From Ehretia macrophylla (Eukaryota > Streptophyta > Magnoliopsida > Boraginales > Ehretiaceae): a stretch of DNA of 64,000 nucleotides. A program made the position numbers and the translations under genes. The notes under the pieces were generated by a model, which did not search any database, had not been told where the DNA came from, and was given only the letters and a program-made list of their open reading frames with translations. The stretch covers positions 58,379,747 through 58,443,746 of the forward strand of contig CM075765.1 of the NCBI GenBank assembly GCA_037974665.1, given 5' to 3'. Numbering within the stretch: the first letter of the stretch is position 1; the number at the start of each line of letters is the position of its first letter. Shown one piece after another: positions 1 through 11,971 of this stretch.

Positions 1-938
1 TACGAACCCGAGGAAAAGCTACACAGCAGTAGTAGGGGCGTTAAGACCGGAGCTTTTTGTAGTGCTAGCAGGAATGCAAGTGAATGATTCCCATCCCCTA
101 GCGAGTGAAGTGCTTACTCCCCTTCAGAGATAGGGGCGCGCCAAAGAGCTTGTTCTTCCATTTTGATATCTTTAGATTCGTAAGATCATAATAGAGTTAC
201 TTTACTTTCTATTATATTAGTCAAGTGCCAGCGCGTCCCTATCTCTAATAATAATGTAATTTCAAGCTCTTGTTTGATGCTTGCTGTCTACTTCGTGAGC
301 CTTCACTTCCCTCTTCTGTAAGTTCCTTTCTTTCATTCGTCAACAAGGATATAAAAAGAGAGAAATGGACAGCTATCTAGTGGTAGTCGTTTCAGTTGTA
401 TGCCACGAGGTCCCTATGGAGAAGGGGACAAATGAATCATCGCTTTTGGGCGCAGGCAGCCTTCTACTATCTATCCCATTGTATTCCATAGTCTTGTATT
501 GTACTGTACCGTATCAGACCAGATAGATCTATTGAGTAAGAGAAATGGAGAAAACTCTAATGATATATTTCTTATATATGGATTGGGATCCCCATTCATT
601 CCTAGATTCCCGTCACTACAGACCCTACCTTACTACATGGTAGTGGTCTAGGGAGCGCAATTGCTAGACCACAGGAGAATGAAGACTAATGATTTCAGCA
701 ATAGCAGCCTGACGGACTACTATAGTGAGTCTAGTGACTACTTTAGTAGAGTTAAGTCAAAAGGTATGGTATAGCAGCCTTTTCGAGCGAGCCTCTAGGT
801 TCTCCTATAAACCCCCATGATATGGTAAAGGGAGAATATTAGGGGGAGGATATTAGGGGAAGCAGTGAGTGGCGATTCCCCTGCAGAGAGCCGGATGAGG
901 GGAGACCTTCACACTCGGTTCAGAGGGCAGTTCCCGAC
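1..938 (+). other. 3' part of a group II intron (probably last nad5 intron)
   Basis: This stretch directly precedes the last nad5 exon and so is read as the 3' part of the terminal cis-spliced nad5 intron (nad5i1872 of land plants). The decisive sign is a 34-nt domain V-like segment at 888-921, beginning gagccg and ending cggttc, followed within about 20 nt by the exon. The upstream part has no convincing reading frame. A 45-bp piece at about 103-147 is repeated with a few changes at about 28986-29031. The intron identity is inferred from the exon; the upstream exon lies outside the window. Confidence 0.6.
888..921 (+). ncRNA. group II intron domain V
   Basis: The segment is exactly 34 nt, starts gagccg and ends cggttc, and its arms can pair as in the catalytic domain V hairpin of group II introns. 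It lies about 20 nt before the nad5 exon, the expected spacing for domain VI plus the 3' splice site. The core looks conserved, but inside decayed mitochondrial DNA in a nucleus it is unlikely to splice. Confidence 0.7.
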
Positions 939-1093
939 CCTACTATTATTATGTATTTGCAATGTTACTTGGTTCAACTCTATTTGTGACATTTTCTCGT
1001 ATGTGGGACTCTCTATCTTCTTGGGCAAATAATCGATCGTCTTTCATTTGGATAGTGAGTCGTTTTTATAATAATAAGTCAAGCCAAGAATAA
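939..1093 (+). pseudogene. nad5: nad5 terminal exon (NADH dehydrogenase subunit 5, C-terminus), open but isolated
   Basis: The frame from 941 reads 50 codons to a TAA at 1091-1093 with no internal stop. It begins [12 protein letters not shown], contains MWDSLSSW, and ends NNKSSQE, which matches my knowledge of the C-terminus of plant mitochondrial nad5, a proton-pumping membrane subunit of complex I. It sits directly after a group II intron domain V. The exact exon start (939 or 941) is uncertain. Alone it cannot make protein: the other nad5 exons are absent from the window, and plant nad5 needs trans-splicing. It is the best preserved mitochondrial coding piece here, in contrast to rps13 and rps12. 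I class it as a gene fragment in a NUMT; it would be a real exon if the segment were mitochondrial after all. Confidence 0.8.
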
Positions 1094-1460
1094 TAATCGA
1101 ACTGGAAGAGCTTGCCAAGATGGCTTGGTAAGCAAGCAATCTCTTATGTATATGTAGGCGCCAACTCCCAGTTTTTTCTCTTCTTTATTTTTTAGTTTTT
1201 AGTTTAGTGACAGTTTATCAAAATAATTGTCCAAGATTACTAGATCGAGCACGCGACACGCATAGTCTTAAGTCCAAGGCTAGATTGTATCCTATTCAAG
1301 ATTTCTACTACTTCTTTGCCTCCCTCTTTTAAGAGATCTCCTTGTTCTCTTCCTTTCTTTTCCTCCATACCTTCACCGCCTTCTTCATCATCTTGTTCCA
1401 TCCTTCAGGGATGTTCGGTATGTGTTCGAGCCTCTTAAAAAATCCTTCCGACAAGAATGC
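1094..1460. other. mitochondrial-type flank downstream of nad5
   Basis: No gene recognised. This is nad5 3' flank up to the Tekay insertion point; its last five bases (aatgc, 1456-1460) are the left copy of that element's target duplication. Confidence 0.5.
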
Positions 1461-3858
1461 TGTGAAACCCCACTTTTCTGCTTTAACTTAATTTACATGC
1501 TTTGTCTCGTTTTGCGTGCATATGACCTATTTATGTGCTATATGGCCTAGAATGTTATAATTTTGATACCAATACTCCTAATACGTGCTAAATGTGCATT
1601 CATGAAATTTTCATAAAAAACGGAGTCAAAAATTTTATCGGCATTTTTAGTGAATAGTATTTTTGAAACACGTCCGCTAAAATTTTGAAACTGGTCTTTT
1701 TAACTCTTCTAGACCTAGACCATGGACTTTAATAGACCTGTGTTTGATTAAAACGGTTTTAAAATCGGCTTAGGAATTTATTAGGGTTTTTACACCGACT
1801 TTTGCAAAAAAATCGAGTTTTAAGACGACTCGGGTGAAATTGTTTGGTTGTAAAACTTCTTGTCACCTAAAAATAACCTACTTGAGCTATCTTAGGAGTT
1901 TCAATTTTGTTTTGAGCAAGGAGATAGCTAAAATGCATTTAAAAGACAAGAAAATGAATTAAAGGACTAAAATACTACTTTGACTTTGCATTTTATTTAT
2001 TTCACCAAGCTTTTAAATACATATTGTCATCAACACACAATCAACACAACACAAAACACACTCAACAAACACATAGGAGGCCGAAAGGAAGAAGAGAGAA
2101 AAAGAAAGAAAAAAACTCAAGCTTTTCAACCAAAATTTCAAAGAAAAACCTAGTTTTTGTCCGTAGAACTTCGTGCCAACTTGGATTCCGCTTGTTGGGC
2201 ACGCCTTGCATGCATTCCTAGGTTTATATCGCATCAAAGGTAAGAGAAAAATTCTAGATCTCAAAAGTTGTCTTTTGCATTTTTTCGTATAAATGAAAAT
2301 TGAACCGTTTGAATTCTAATCTGATGTTAGATTATTGCTCCTTGCATGCTAGGGATCATTTAGATGTAATACTACGAGTTTTTATCGGTTGTAGCATAAT
2401 TTTTATTTTTCGGGTATTTAAATTTGAGTAATTTGTTCAATGTTGATTAAATTGAGTTGTGTTGATCGAAATCAATTGCCGTCGATTTCTAAAAGCTTGA
2501 TAAATACGTGGTAGCGCTATTGTAATGCCGAATTTTCAATTGCGTTGTCCGTGTGAAAGTCCGGAAAATTCAGCCTTGACACCTTAGGGTTTTAGGGTTA
2601 TCGGGCATGATTTGGAGGTGTTATGGTGGTTTTCTGAGGGGACTAATGTAGTTGGTTGAATGGGTGAGTGGTAGAAACTGATGTGGCAGTGTTTGGATTA
2701 ATAGAAAGTAGGTTATGAATTTTTGAAGTGTAGGTTATCTTTCTTTAAATTTTTGAGTTGAGCCTTAGTTGATCGGGTATGGTTTGAGTGATTGAATAGT
2801 GAGTTGTTGATGGGTAAACCAGGGTTTAATGGTGTATATAAATCATGTCTGGTTGGATGGCCTACTTTGTCATCTAACTTAGTTATTTGTTGTTTAATTA
2901 ATTGTTGATGCTATTATTGATGAATAGATGATTATTGATTGATGATTGATTGATTATTGATAATTGTTATGGAGTCTTGGTATGTGTGTGCCACCTCTCG
3001 GGCAGCGTTGGACTGTCGGGTTGAAAACGACATGACTTCCAGAGACTACATCCAGCTCACATGACGGAGGTGTCATGGAGGGCAAGGCTAGTGAGGTACC
3101 TTGGGTGCGTGAGTAATGGGGAGTTACAAGAAGAATGGTTGAGATCGTGATGGTGTTTGGAGCTACACCAACTCGTGTATCCTTTATTGAATGGTCATAT
3201 AGATTATGTGATGATAATATTATTGATGTTCATTGTGTGTTTACTGACTCAAAGGATTATTCCAAGGAGTTTAGTAGACCTTGCTCAAGATCTATCGAAT
3301 CCTCACTGGGCTTATTTTATATAAGCTTACTCTCTATTATTGCATGCATACAGGTGTACTATCACAGGATTACGGGTACGTGTCTCCTGAAGAGGAAAAT
3401 GTGCCTTACGTGGATGAGTCCTGTGTTCCGGAGTCTTATCCTTGATGTTGTAATGTTTTATTATCTTGTCTATTAACTTAGAAGACTTTCATATGCTTTG
3501 TAGTTCATAAATGTAAAAGATGTTGAAAGTTAACGAATTAGTTGATGCAATCATAGTAGTCTTTCTTTTTTCTATGTTTAGGTTGCTAGGTTGGTATCAA
3601 CATGTTTTGCAATGTATATTAAGGTTTATGTCTTATGTTGGAACGGAGGCGTATAACGAGGAAATATTATTGTATAATATGGTGAAGATTTATGTTGAAT
3701 TTTATTGAAGAGTTGTTTGTTGTATGGTTTGTGGAGTTGATGTATGTTGTTCTATTGAGGTTGGTTTAGAGCTTCGGTGTCCTAATTACTGTCGTTATAC
3801 TGTCGAAATTCCGTTGCGTCCTGACTGATTGTAGGTGGGGTCGAGTTGGGGCGTGACA
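1461..3858 (+). repeat. 5' LTR of the Tekay-type element (2398 bp)
   Basis: Starts tgtgaaacc and ends gtgaca, and is matched along its length by 15427-17791. It contains a simple tgattgattgatt-rich tract near 2900-2960 and a TATA-like tttaaata near 2012 that could mark the LTR promoter. Small reading frames in it are not genes. Confidence 0.95.
2011..2020 (+). promoter_or_regulatory. possible TATA box of the LTR
   Basis: A tttaaata motif about 550 bp into the LTR, kept in the 3' LTR near 15973, followed by an A/C-rich leader. The position is plausible for the U3/R boundary, but there is no transcript evidence. Confidence 0.3.
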
Positions 3859-3864
3859 TTTAAG

Positions 3865-3876
3865 TGGTATCAGAGC
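3865..3876 (+). other. primer binding site, initiator tRNA-Met
   Basis: tggtatcagagc lies six bases after the 5' LTR. This sequence complements the 3' end of plant initiator tRNA-Met, the usual primer for minus-strand DNA synthesis in chromoviruses. Confidence 0.9.
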
Positions 3877-4110
3877 TCATGTTAGTTGTCAACCGGGGTA
3901 TTCTCGGGATGTGGGTAATGATCTTAGCATGAAAGTATGTATGAAAGGAAAGAAAAGTGAAATATGTGTTAATATGATTAAGTGATAAGTGATTATATGA
4001 TTAAAGTGCTTATGTGATTATGTGATCAATTTGTTTATGTGTTTTATATGAGTTTGTTATTTATAACCTATTTACGTGCTATAACCTGTGCTAACTCTTT
4101 GATTAGTAGA

Positions 4111-4941
4111 ATGACGGGCATACCGAGAACCAGAGGTAGGCCTGAGATGACTGATGAGACTCCGGGTAATGCGGCACCGGGTCGTGACAGTGGTGATGAC
4201 TGATTGGGGGCAGCTATGGAAAGGATTGCTGAGTTAGTGGCTAGTCAGGCATAGTTACTGGCAGGGCAGGCTGCCCAGACTCAGGCATTGCAGGCTCAGA
4301 TACAGAATGTGTAGGGTGGAAACCACGGGCATGGTACCCTGAAAGAGTTCTTAGGATATCATCCACCTAGATTTCAGGGGGAGCCAGATGATAGGAAGGC
4401 TGAGGCGTGGTTAAGCAAGTTGGAGATGATTTATGATCCACTTGATTATAGTGATGAGCAGAGGGTCTCTTTTGCCGTGTACTTGTTAGATGATGAGGCA
4501 GAGGTGTGGTGGCGCACAGTGAGAACTAGCTGGGCAACACAGGGTATTCCGTATGTTTGGGGTACCTTCTTGAGAGCTTTCCGGGAGAAGTATGTCTCGA
4601 GGATCGCTAGGGAGCGAAGAGAGGCAGAGTTTCTAGCTTTGGTACAGGGAGATGCTACAGTGGCTCAATATGAGGCCACCTTTACTCGATTGTCCCGGTA
4701 TGCACCGGAGTATGCGGCGGATGAGGAGCGGAGGACTCGTAGATTTATGCTGGGGTTGAGGCCCGAGATTCAGGATGTGATGGCTCTGAATCAGTAGGAT
4801 ATTTTCACTTAGGCTTTTGAGGCAGTTTCTAGACTAGAGAAGAGAAAGGGGGATCAGCTTGTGTCTAGTCAGCCTAGTAAGAGGCCGTATCAGCCGTAGT
4901 ATCCACATGGTATGTATAGGCCTCCCGTACAGCAGGTGGTG
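4111..4941 (+). pseudogene. gag of the Tekay-type element, N-terminal part, broken
   Basis: The frame from ATG 4111 encodes the start of the capsid polyprotein. The capsid core is clear at 4420-4797, including a WW pair in a dEAEVWW context and the run EYEATF/FTRLSRYAPE typical of plant gypsy gag. Stops occur at 4201 (TGA), after ASQA (TAG), after IQNV (TAG), at 4795 (TAG) and shortly after. Most stops have CAG or CGA as the likely parent codon, so they are C-to-T transitions. The reading continues after the nested element at 11539. Gag normally forms the virus-like particle in the cytoplasm; this copy cannot. Confidence 0.88.
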
Positions 4942-7413
4942 TGTAACACCCCGATCCCTCTCGAGACCGGGAGTTCTATCAATCGATCTAAACACAACCC
5001 AAACCAAACCCGAACATAAATTTTTAGGGAAAACGGACGGAGTCTCCCCTGTTTTTAGGCGAAAAGTAAAACCTGCGACAACATATAAGTGGACCAATAC
5101 CATGTCCAAACATTCAACCACCTCAAGGCCATCCGAGCCTTGGTTCACAACAAGCAAAATACAAGTAAATATACATTCAAGCTTAGCAATTAAACTACAC
5201 CAACCTAGATCATTAGCTAGACTATCATACCTTTCTATCTCTTTTCCTTTGTCATTACAAATATACATTGAAGTTAAGCTACATTAACTAAATAAATAAT
5301 CTAGTGAAACTTAAATTACATCCCCTTTAACATTAAATACATATAATACATAAAAGCATCCAACTTTACAACTTTGACAACTCAAGTCACATAGGCACGC
5401 AGGACAACTCTTCAAGCACGGACTTTCACGAAATCACGAACTTTCCAGCTAACATGGCATTTCCTGAAATGTGGTGGTGAGGAGTGAGTATAGACAACAC
5501 TTATACTCAGTGAGGGCGAGACAGATATCGAATTGGAGAGAAAGAAAGTCGTGCAATGCAAATAAGACAGTTCAGCAATATAACTGATAAGTAAGCAAAC
5601 AAAACAAATAATCAATACAATAAGCAATTACTGAAAGCATTAACACAACCATTCAAAGCTATACCACACTTTGAAGGCTATGGTTCACTCATACGATCAA
5701 TGTACCATTTCACGAGCGATTCATCAATCTGGAGCTTGATGTTGACAACAATGACAATAAGCGCGCATCCACCTTATAATACCAGTTTGGAATACCCCGG
5801 AAGTATCCATCAATCTACGACCCAAATCTCCCTGGGAGGCAGCCCAAGCGAGAAGAGGGAATAGCTACGGAGCTAGAGCAACCAACACTGGGAACCCGAG
5901 GCTACCCAGAGAGGCCTATCACTCACATGCTGACACTATGCAATGCAAGACTCGATACAAGGCAATAAACGAGCGATAGCACAACAATACAAACTAGTGA
6001 CAACAAACGAGATAACAAGAAATCACAATCAATACTAGCATTCAACTAACTTTTCAAGCACAACAAGCAATAATAAGCAACAATAACACCAATTAAACAA
6101 GTATATCAAGCAACCCTAACCATTCTATAGGCATAATATCAAGATAACAAGCAAAATCACAAATCGGCCCCAAATATCAAAACACTACCATTTCCAAACG
6201 AGCCACGAGTTTTGGAAACCGACTTTGCCAATCCTCCTAGGTCACCATAAGGCACGTCTAAGGACCCCGAAACCCTACTTTACCCTAGAATTCGCGCAAA
6301 GCCCTGATTTTCCCCTTTTCTCGTTTGAACTACAACTATACCAACCAAACACCCAACCAATGCAATAATCGCACCAAAAGTGCTTCCATGGCCTCCCGAA
6401 ATAATGCCAACACGTAAAACGAGAAAATGCCAAACTCGACCTAAACGACCCCGACTTTCACTAAGCCGTTTTTTTCCATTTTTCTATTACACATTCCAAT
6501 TAAACCACACGTTTAGGCATTCTAGCATATCTAGCATCTTCCTACATCAATAGAACGCGTAACGGAGCAACTTCATCGAAACGGGGGTTTACTATTCATA
6601 ATTTACTATTCATCACACAATTTATATTTCAATTCCAATATTTAACCACAGAAAATGTTAAAAAGTTATAAATACATGTTCTACAATCAATAAGGAACAT
6701 TCTTTAAGCAACAAAACGATTAAAACAACAATCTACGCATAAAATCCAAAAATCAAAGTTTAGATACAAATATTTCAAATGCGCAAATAACGATGAAACC
6801 CTCACCTTAGACGCTCCTAGACGCTAGGAAAACCTCGTAGAGTGCCTCGGAAACCACCCCGCACAAGCCCACGCGAAGAATCGAAGATTTGAAGTTGAGA
6901 TTTTCTTTTTTTTTTTCTCCTTCTTTTCCTCATGGTTTCAAGCCTTTTTTTCTCTGTTTTTTTCGTGTGCATTCTGCTTATTTAGAAAAAAAATGACAAG
7001 AAGTCAAAGGTCAAAATTCAGTCAACCCGTTAAACCAAAACAACTATGCGCGACCTTACGAAAATGGCCATAACTTCTTCTAGAAAACTCCAATTCACGA
7101 ACGGTTTGAAGCTTCCGAAACTAGACTCATAGAGCTTTCCAACCATATATAATTCGCTCCCTAACTCTTCCCCAATTGGTTCAGATTTAATTCTAAAGTT
7201 GATCCAAAATTTGACTAACTTAACATTGCATTTTTTTATTTCTAATCCCAAGTTTGCCTTTTATTAAACATTTCAAAAATTTCCACCTTGTCCTAGTTGG
7301 TCAATGTAGATGAAAAGTCAACTAGTTTGGTCAAAGAAGGTGAAAGGTCAATAAAATGCAATTTAAATGAACTTTAAATGCTATTGAATACATGCCAGGT
7401 TTGGGGTATCACA
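4942..7413 (-). repeat. 3' LTR of the nested non-autonomous element
   Basis: Plus-strand ends are tgtaacaccccg and gggtatcaca. It is nearly identical in layout to 9069-11533; the length difference is 7 bp. It lies on the downstream side in the element's minus-strand sense. It contains no gene. Confidence 0.93.
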
Positions 7414-9068
7414 TCCATCCCCCCTTAAAACAATTGCGTCCTCGTAATTCTTTTTCCAATAGGACTCTGCATCATCTACAATCCAACTCTGACTAGTCTT
7501 CATTAGCTCCTGAAAAAGTATTTAATCAAGATGACCAATAGGAAAGTTCAAGTAGAAATGCCAAGTAGTAACGCCAAATAGAAGCTCAAATGCAGATACC
7601 GTACAAGAATCCCGTTGACACGAATACCGAAGAAGAATAAATTCCAACCAGAAATGCCGAGATAATACCAATAAACACTAAAGCAAAGATACTGTAAATG
7701 TCATTAATACCACACAATAATGACAAGAAGAATACCTTACGCACGAATCTCCAATAGAAGTCTAACTGTTACTGCCCGAGAATTCCCAAGCAAGAAGCCA
7801 AATAAAAGCTCAAACAAAGATTCTATCTAGAGGTCCAAAGAAGTACCCCGCTGGTCATGGATTTCATAGAAGAATTCCCTGTTAAGAGTGCTAAAGAAAA
7901 TACCAAGAACCCAATCAAATATATTTTAAAAGTTCCAAAGAAGCCTTCCAAATAATAACCCCATGGAACAACCATTTAGATTCCGAGTTTTGCTATCAAA
8001 TGTTGAGAGGAATGTCAAAGGAAATAACAGAGAAAATATAATGTGCCCAATAAGACAACCAAGTTGAATAACAAACATAGTTTCCCAGATGGACGAAAAC
8101 TCCAAGGATAAACACCGAACTGATGAACAATATACCGAGACCAAACTCTGAGGCCTCTTCACTGTTTGCCAAGTGAGAACTTCATACAACTTTGCCAACA
8201 AGGAAAATACCAAGAGAACGCCATTGAAGAATTTCCAGTCAGGGATGCCAGTATCATACCAATAAAGACAGAGACACATATACCCTAGATAATACTGTGC
8301 AGTAAGGCCGATTGAAATCCCAATAGCCAAATCCACCGAGAAATGCCAACAGAAGTCTCCAAAGAATACCCATTGAGAGAACGAAAGAATGCTCCAAAGA
8401 ACAACCAAATAAACCCCAAGAGAAAGCTATTCTTTCACGACCGTTAAGCACAGAGGAAGACCATAGAGATGCGCCAATAACCGAGGTCCAAAAGCAAACA
8501 CCAATTCGCAAATAAAGGCTAGTCAAATGCCATTCATTTCCTGCCAATCCATACACCATGAAAAGCCAGCGGTGAACCACTTTCTTCAGGGGAGGAAGAG
8601 GACTTACTTACCATTTCAATAGGACATGTATGAATGCCAATATATCACAGTTATACATATGCCTTAAGCTATTATGCCAGCAAGTTTACAAAATAGTTTA
8701 TTCAACAAGGTCACTCAAGCATAACAATCAAGTCAAGCACAGCATAATCAATTCAAATCACGGCATAGCTAATTCAAGACATTTCAGTACACACATTAAA
8801 AGCAATACTTCAAGCAAATAACAATCCACGAGGTCGATTCGATAGGTCAATTCAATGCACAACTAGACACTTTACTTCACTTAGCACACAATTAACACAT
8901 AACACATAACTATATCACATAGGAGCACACATTCATGTTTAGACACATAATCTCACATACAAGCAAACACTTTCAAGACACACTTAACAAGCACACATTC
9001 AAGGACCACTACCCACCAGACCGAGGACCCAGTCCCGGCTTATGAGCTAAACAAGCTCTCATACCACC
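7414..9068 (-). other. internal region of the nested element, no gene recognised
   Basis: 1655 bp. The left edge (tccatccccccttaaaac) is the polypurine tract on the minus strand. The middle is A-rich on the plus strand and built from loosely recurring words such as ccaataa, gaatacc and aatgcc, giving the look of a decayed short-period repeat. The longest minus-strand frame (7926-8408) is tryptophan/phenylalanine-rich with no recognisable domain and is probably chance. Confidence 0.75.
9055..9066 (-). other. primer binding site of the nested element (tRNA-Met type, one mismatch)
   Basis: On the minus strand it reads tggtatgagagc, two bases from the LTR. It differs by one base from the tRNA-Met primer site of the Tekay host. 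Confidence 0.8.
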
Positions 9069-11533
9069 TGTAATACCCCGATCCCTCTCGAGACCGGGAG
9101 TTCTATCAATCGATCTAAACACAACCCAAACCAACCCGGCCATAAATTTTTAGGGAAAACGGACAGAGTCTCCCCTGTTTCTAGGCGAAAAGTAAAACCT
9201 ACGACAGCATATAAGTGGACCAATACCATGTCCAAACATTCAACCACCTCTTGGCCATCTGAGCCTTGGTTCACAACAAGCAAAATACAAGTAAATATAC
9301 ATTCAAGCTTAGCAATTAAATTACACCAACCTATATCATAAGCTAGACTATCATACCTTTCTATCTCTTTTCCTTTGTCATTACAAATATACATTGAAGT
9401 TAAGCTACATTAACTAAATACATAATCTAGTGAAACTTAAATTACATCCCCTTTAACATTAAATACATATAATACATAAAAGCATACAACTTTACAACTT
9501 TGACAACTCAAGTCACATAGGCACGCAGGACAACTCTTCAAGCACAGACTTTCACGAAATCACGAACTTTCCAACTAACATGACATTTCCTGAAATGTGG
9601 TGGTGAGGAGTGAGTATACACAACACGCATACTCAGTGAGGGCGAGATAGATATCGAATTGGAGAGAAAGAAAGTCGTGCAATGCAAATAAGACAGTTAA
9701 GCAATATAACTGATAAATAAGCAATCAAAACAAATAATCAATAGAATAAGCAATTACTGAAAGCATTAACACAACCATTCAAAGCTATACCACACTTTGA
9801 AGGCTATGGTTCACTCATACGAGCAATGTACCATTTCACAAGCGATACATCAATCTGGAGCTTGATGTTGAAAACGATGACAATAAGCGCGCATCCACCT
9901 TATAACACCAGTTTGGAATACCCCGGAAGTATCATCAATCTACGACCCAAATCTCCCTGGGAGGCAGCCCAAGCGAGAAGAGAGAATAGCTACGGAGCTA
10001 GAGCAACCAACACTGACAACCCGAGGCTACCCAGAGAGGCCCATCACTCACGTGCTGACACTATGCAATGCAAGACTCGATACAAGGCAATAAACGAGCG
10101 ATAGCACAACAATACAAACTAGTGACAACAAACGAGATAACAAGCAATCACAATCAATACTAGCATTCAACTAACTTTTCAAGCATAACAAGCAATAATA
10201 AGCAACAATAACACCAATTAAACAAGTATATCAAGCAACCCTAATCATTCTATAGGCATAATATCAAGATAACAAGGAAAATCACAAATCGGCCCCAACT
10301 ATCAAAACACTACCATTTCTAAACGAGCCACGAGTTCTGGAAACCGACTTCGCCAATCCTCCTAGGTCACCATAAGGCACGTCCAAGGACCCCGAAACCC
10401 TACTTTACCCTAGAATTCGTGCAAAGCCCCAATTTTTCCCTTTGCACGTTTGAACTACAACTATACCAACCAAACACCCAACCAATGCCATAATCACACC
10501 AAAAGTGCTTCCATGGCCTCCCGAAACAATGCCAACACGCAAAACGAGAAAATGCCAAACTCGACCTAAACGACCCCAACTTTCACTAAGCCGTATTTCT
10601 CCGTTTTTCCATTACACATTCCAATTAAACCACACATTTAGACATTCTAGCATATCTAGCATCTACCTACATCAACAGAACGTGTAACGGAGCAACTTCA
10701 TCGAAACGGGGGTTTACTATTTACAATTTACTATTCATCACACAATTTATATTTCAATTCCAATATTTAACCACATAAAATGTTAAAAAGCTATAAATAC
10801 ATGTTCTACAATCAACAAGGAACATTCTTTAAGCAACAAAACGATTAAAACAACAATCTACGCATAAAATCCAAAAATCAAAGTTTAGATACAAATATTT
10901 CAAATGCGCAAATAACGATAACCCTCACCTTAGACGCTCCTAGACGCTAGGAAAACCTCGTAGACTACTTCGGAAACCACCCCGCACATGCCCACGCTAA
11001 GAATCGAAGATTTGAAGTTGAGATTTTCTTTTTTTTTTCTCCTTCTTTTCCTCATGGTTTCAAGCCTTTTTTCTCTGTTTTTTTCGTGTGCATTCTGCTT
11101 ATTTAGAAAAAAAATGACAAGAAGTCAAGGTCAAAATTCGGTCAACCCGCTAAACCAAAACAGCTATGCGCGACCTTACGAAAACGGCCATAACTTCTTC
11201 TAGAAAACTCCAATTCACGAACGGTTTGAAGCCTCAGAAACTAGACTCATAGAGCTTTCTAACCATATATAATTTGCTACCTAAATCTTCCCCAATTGGT
11301 TCAGATTTAATTCCAAAGTTGACCCAAAATTTGACTAACTTAACATTGCATTTTTTTATTTCTAATCCCAAGTTTGCCTTTTATTAAACATTTCAAAAAT
11401 TCCCACCTTGTCCTAGTTGGTCAATGTAGATGAAAAGTCAACTAGTTTGGTCAAAGAAGGTGAAAGGTCAATAAAATGCAATTTAAATGAACTTTAAATG
11501 CTATTGAATACATGCCAGGTTCGGGGTATCACA
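9069..11533 (-). repeat. 5' LTR of the nested non-autonomous element
   Basis: Pairs with 4942-7413 and ends next to the target duplication copy tggtg at 11534. Small open frames inside are not supported as genes. Confidence 0.93.
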
Positions 11534-11880
11534 TGGTGTACAGGCCGCCAGCACAGCAGGGTACTTACAGGCCACAGGGTCAGCAGAGTTACTATCGGCC
11601 TCAGTTTCAGCAGGGGCCATACCAGGTTCAGACTCAGTATAGGCCAGCCCAGTCACAGGGTCAGTACAGGCCTAGTATGGTGAGACCTCAGCAGCAGGCT
11701 GTTTCAGCTGCTTCTTCGGCTTCTGGTTCTTCCAGGGGCAGTGTTAGTGCCATATCATCGCAGTGTAATTACTGCAAGCGCCCAGGGCATGTAGAGTCCG
11801 ACTGCAGGGTAAAGGCAGGAACATGTTTGGGTTGTGGTAGCAGCCAGCATAGGGTGAGGGATCGCCCTAAAGAGGACTGA
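11534..11880 (+). pseudogene. gag C-terminal part with zinc knuckle (Tekay-type)
   Basis: Continuation of gag after the nested insertion. A glutamine/proline/tyrosine-rich linker (repeats of YRPQ type) leads to a serine-rich patch and a CCHC zinc knuckle, CNYCKRPGHVESDC, near 11763-11805, followed by CLGCGSSQHRVRDRP, a second knuckle-like piece. The knuckle binds RNA during packaging. A stop lies at 11878, and the protease downstream is in another frame, so at least one frameshift separates gag from pol. Confidence 0.85.
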
Positions 11881-11971
11881 GGGTCGGGCAGCGACTCAGG
11901 GTCATCAGGGCCGACCTGCGGGCAGTATACCTCAGCAGCAGCGAGTTCAGGCTCGGGCCTACGCAGTTGAC

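Larger units (their letters stand above)
4942..11533 (-). mobile_element. non-autonomous LTR retrotransposon (LARD-like) nested in gag
   Basis: Two LTRs of about 2.47 kb (4942-7413 and 9069-11533) flank only 1655 bp of internal DNA. The target duplication tggtg is perfect (4937-4941, 11534-11538). In the element's own sense (minus strand), the 5' LTR is the right one. It is followed by a primer site at 9055-9066 with one change from tRNA-Met, and the polypurine tract is at 7414-7431. No gag or pol motif was seen in the internal region, so movement would need another element's proteins. It is younger than the Tekay host it splits. A sister element lies at 20593-28058 and a solo LTR at 43628-46172. 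Confidence 0.9.

Noticed and set aside
2870..2970. Repeated tgattgattgatt units that could suggest an array
   Set aside because: A simple-sequence tract inside the Tekay LTR, present in its other copies; no CRISPR-like spacer structure.
4834..5287. Overlapping plus and minus frames of about 140 aa
   Set aside because: They run across the junction between gag and the nested LTR, so they are artefacts of insertion.
7926..8580. Minus-strand frames of 160 and 108 aa in the nested element
   Set aside because: Rich in Trp, Phe and Ser from low-complexity DNA, overlapping each other, and without any retroviral or other motif; the sister element does not keep them.
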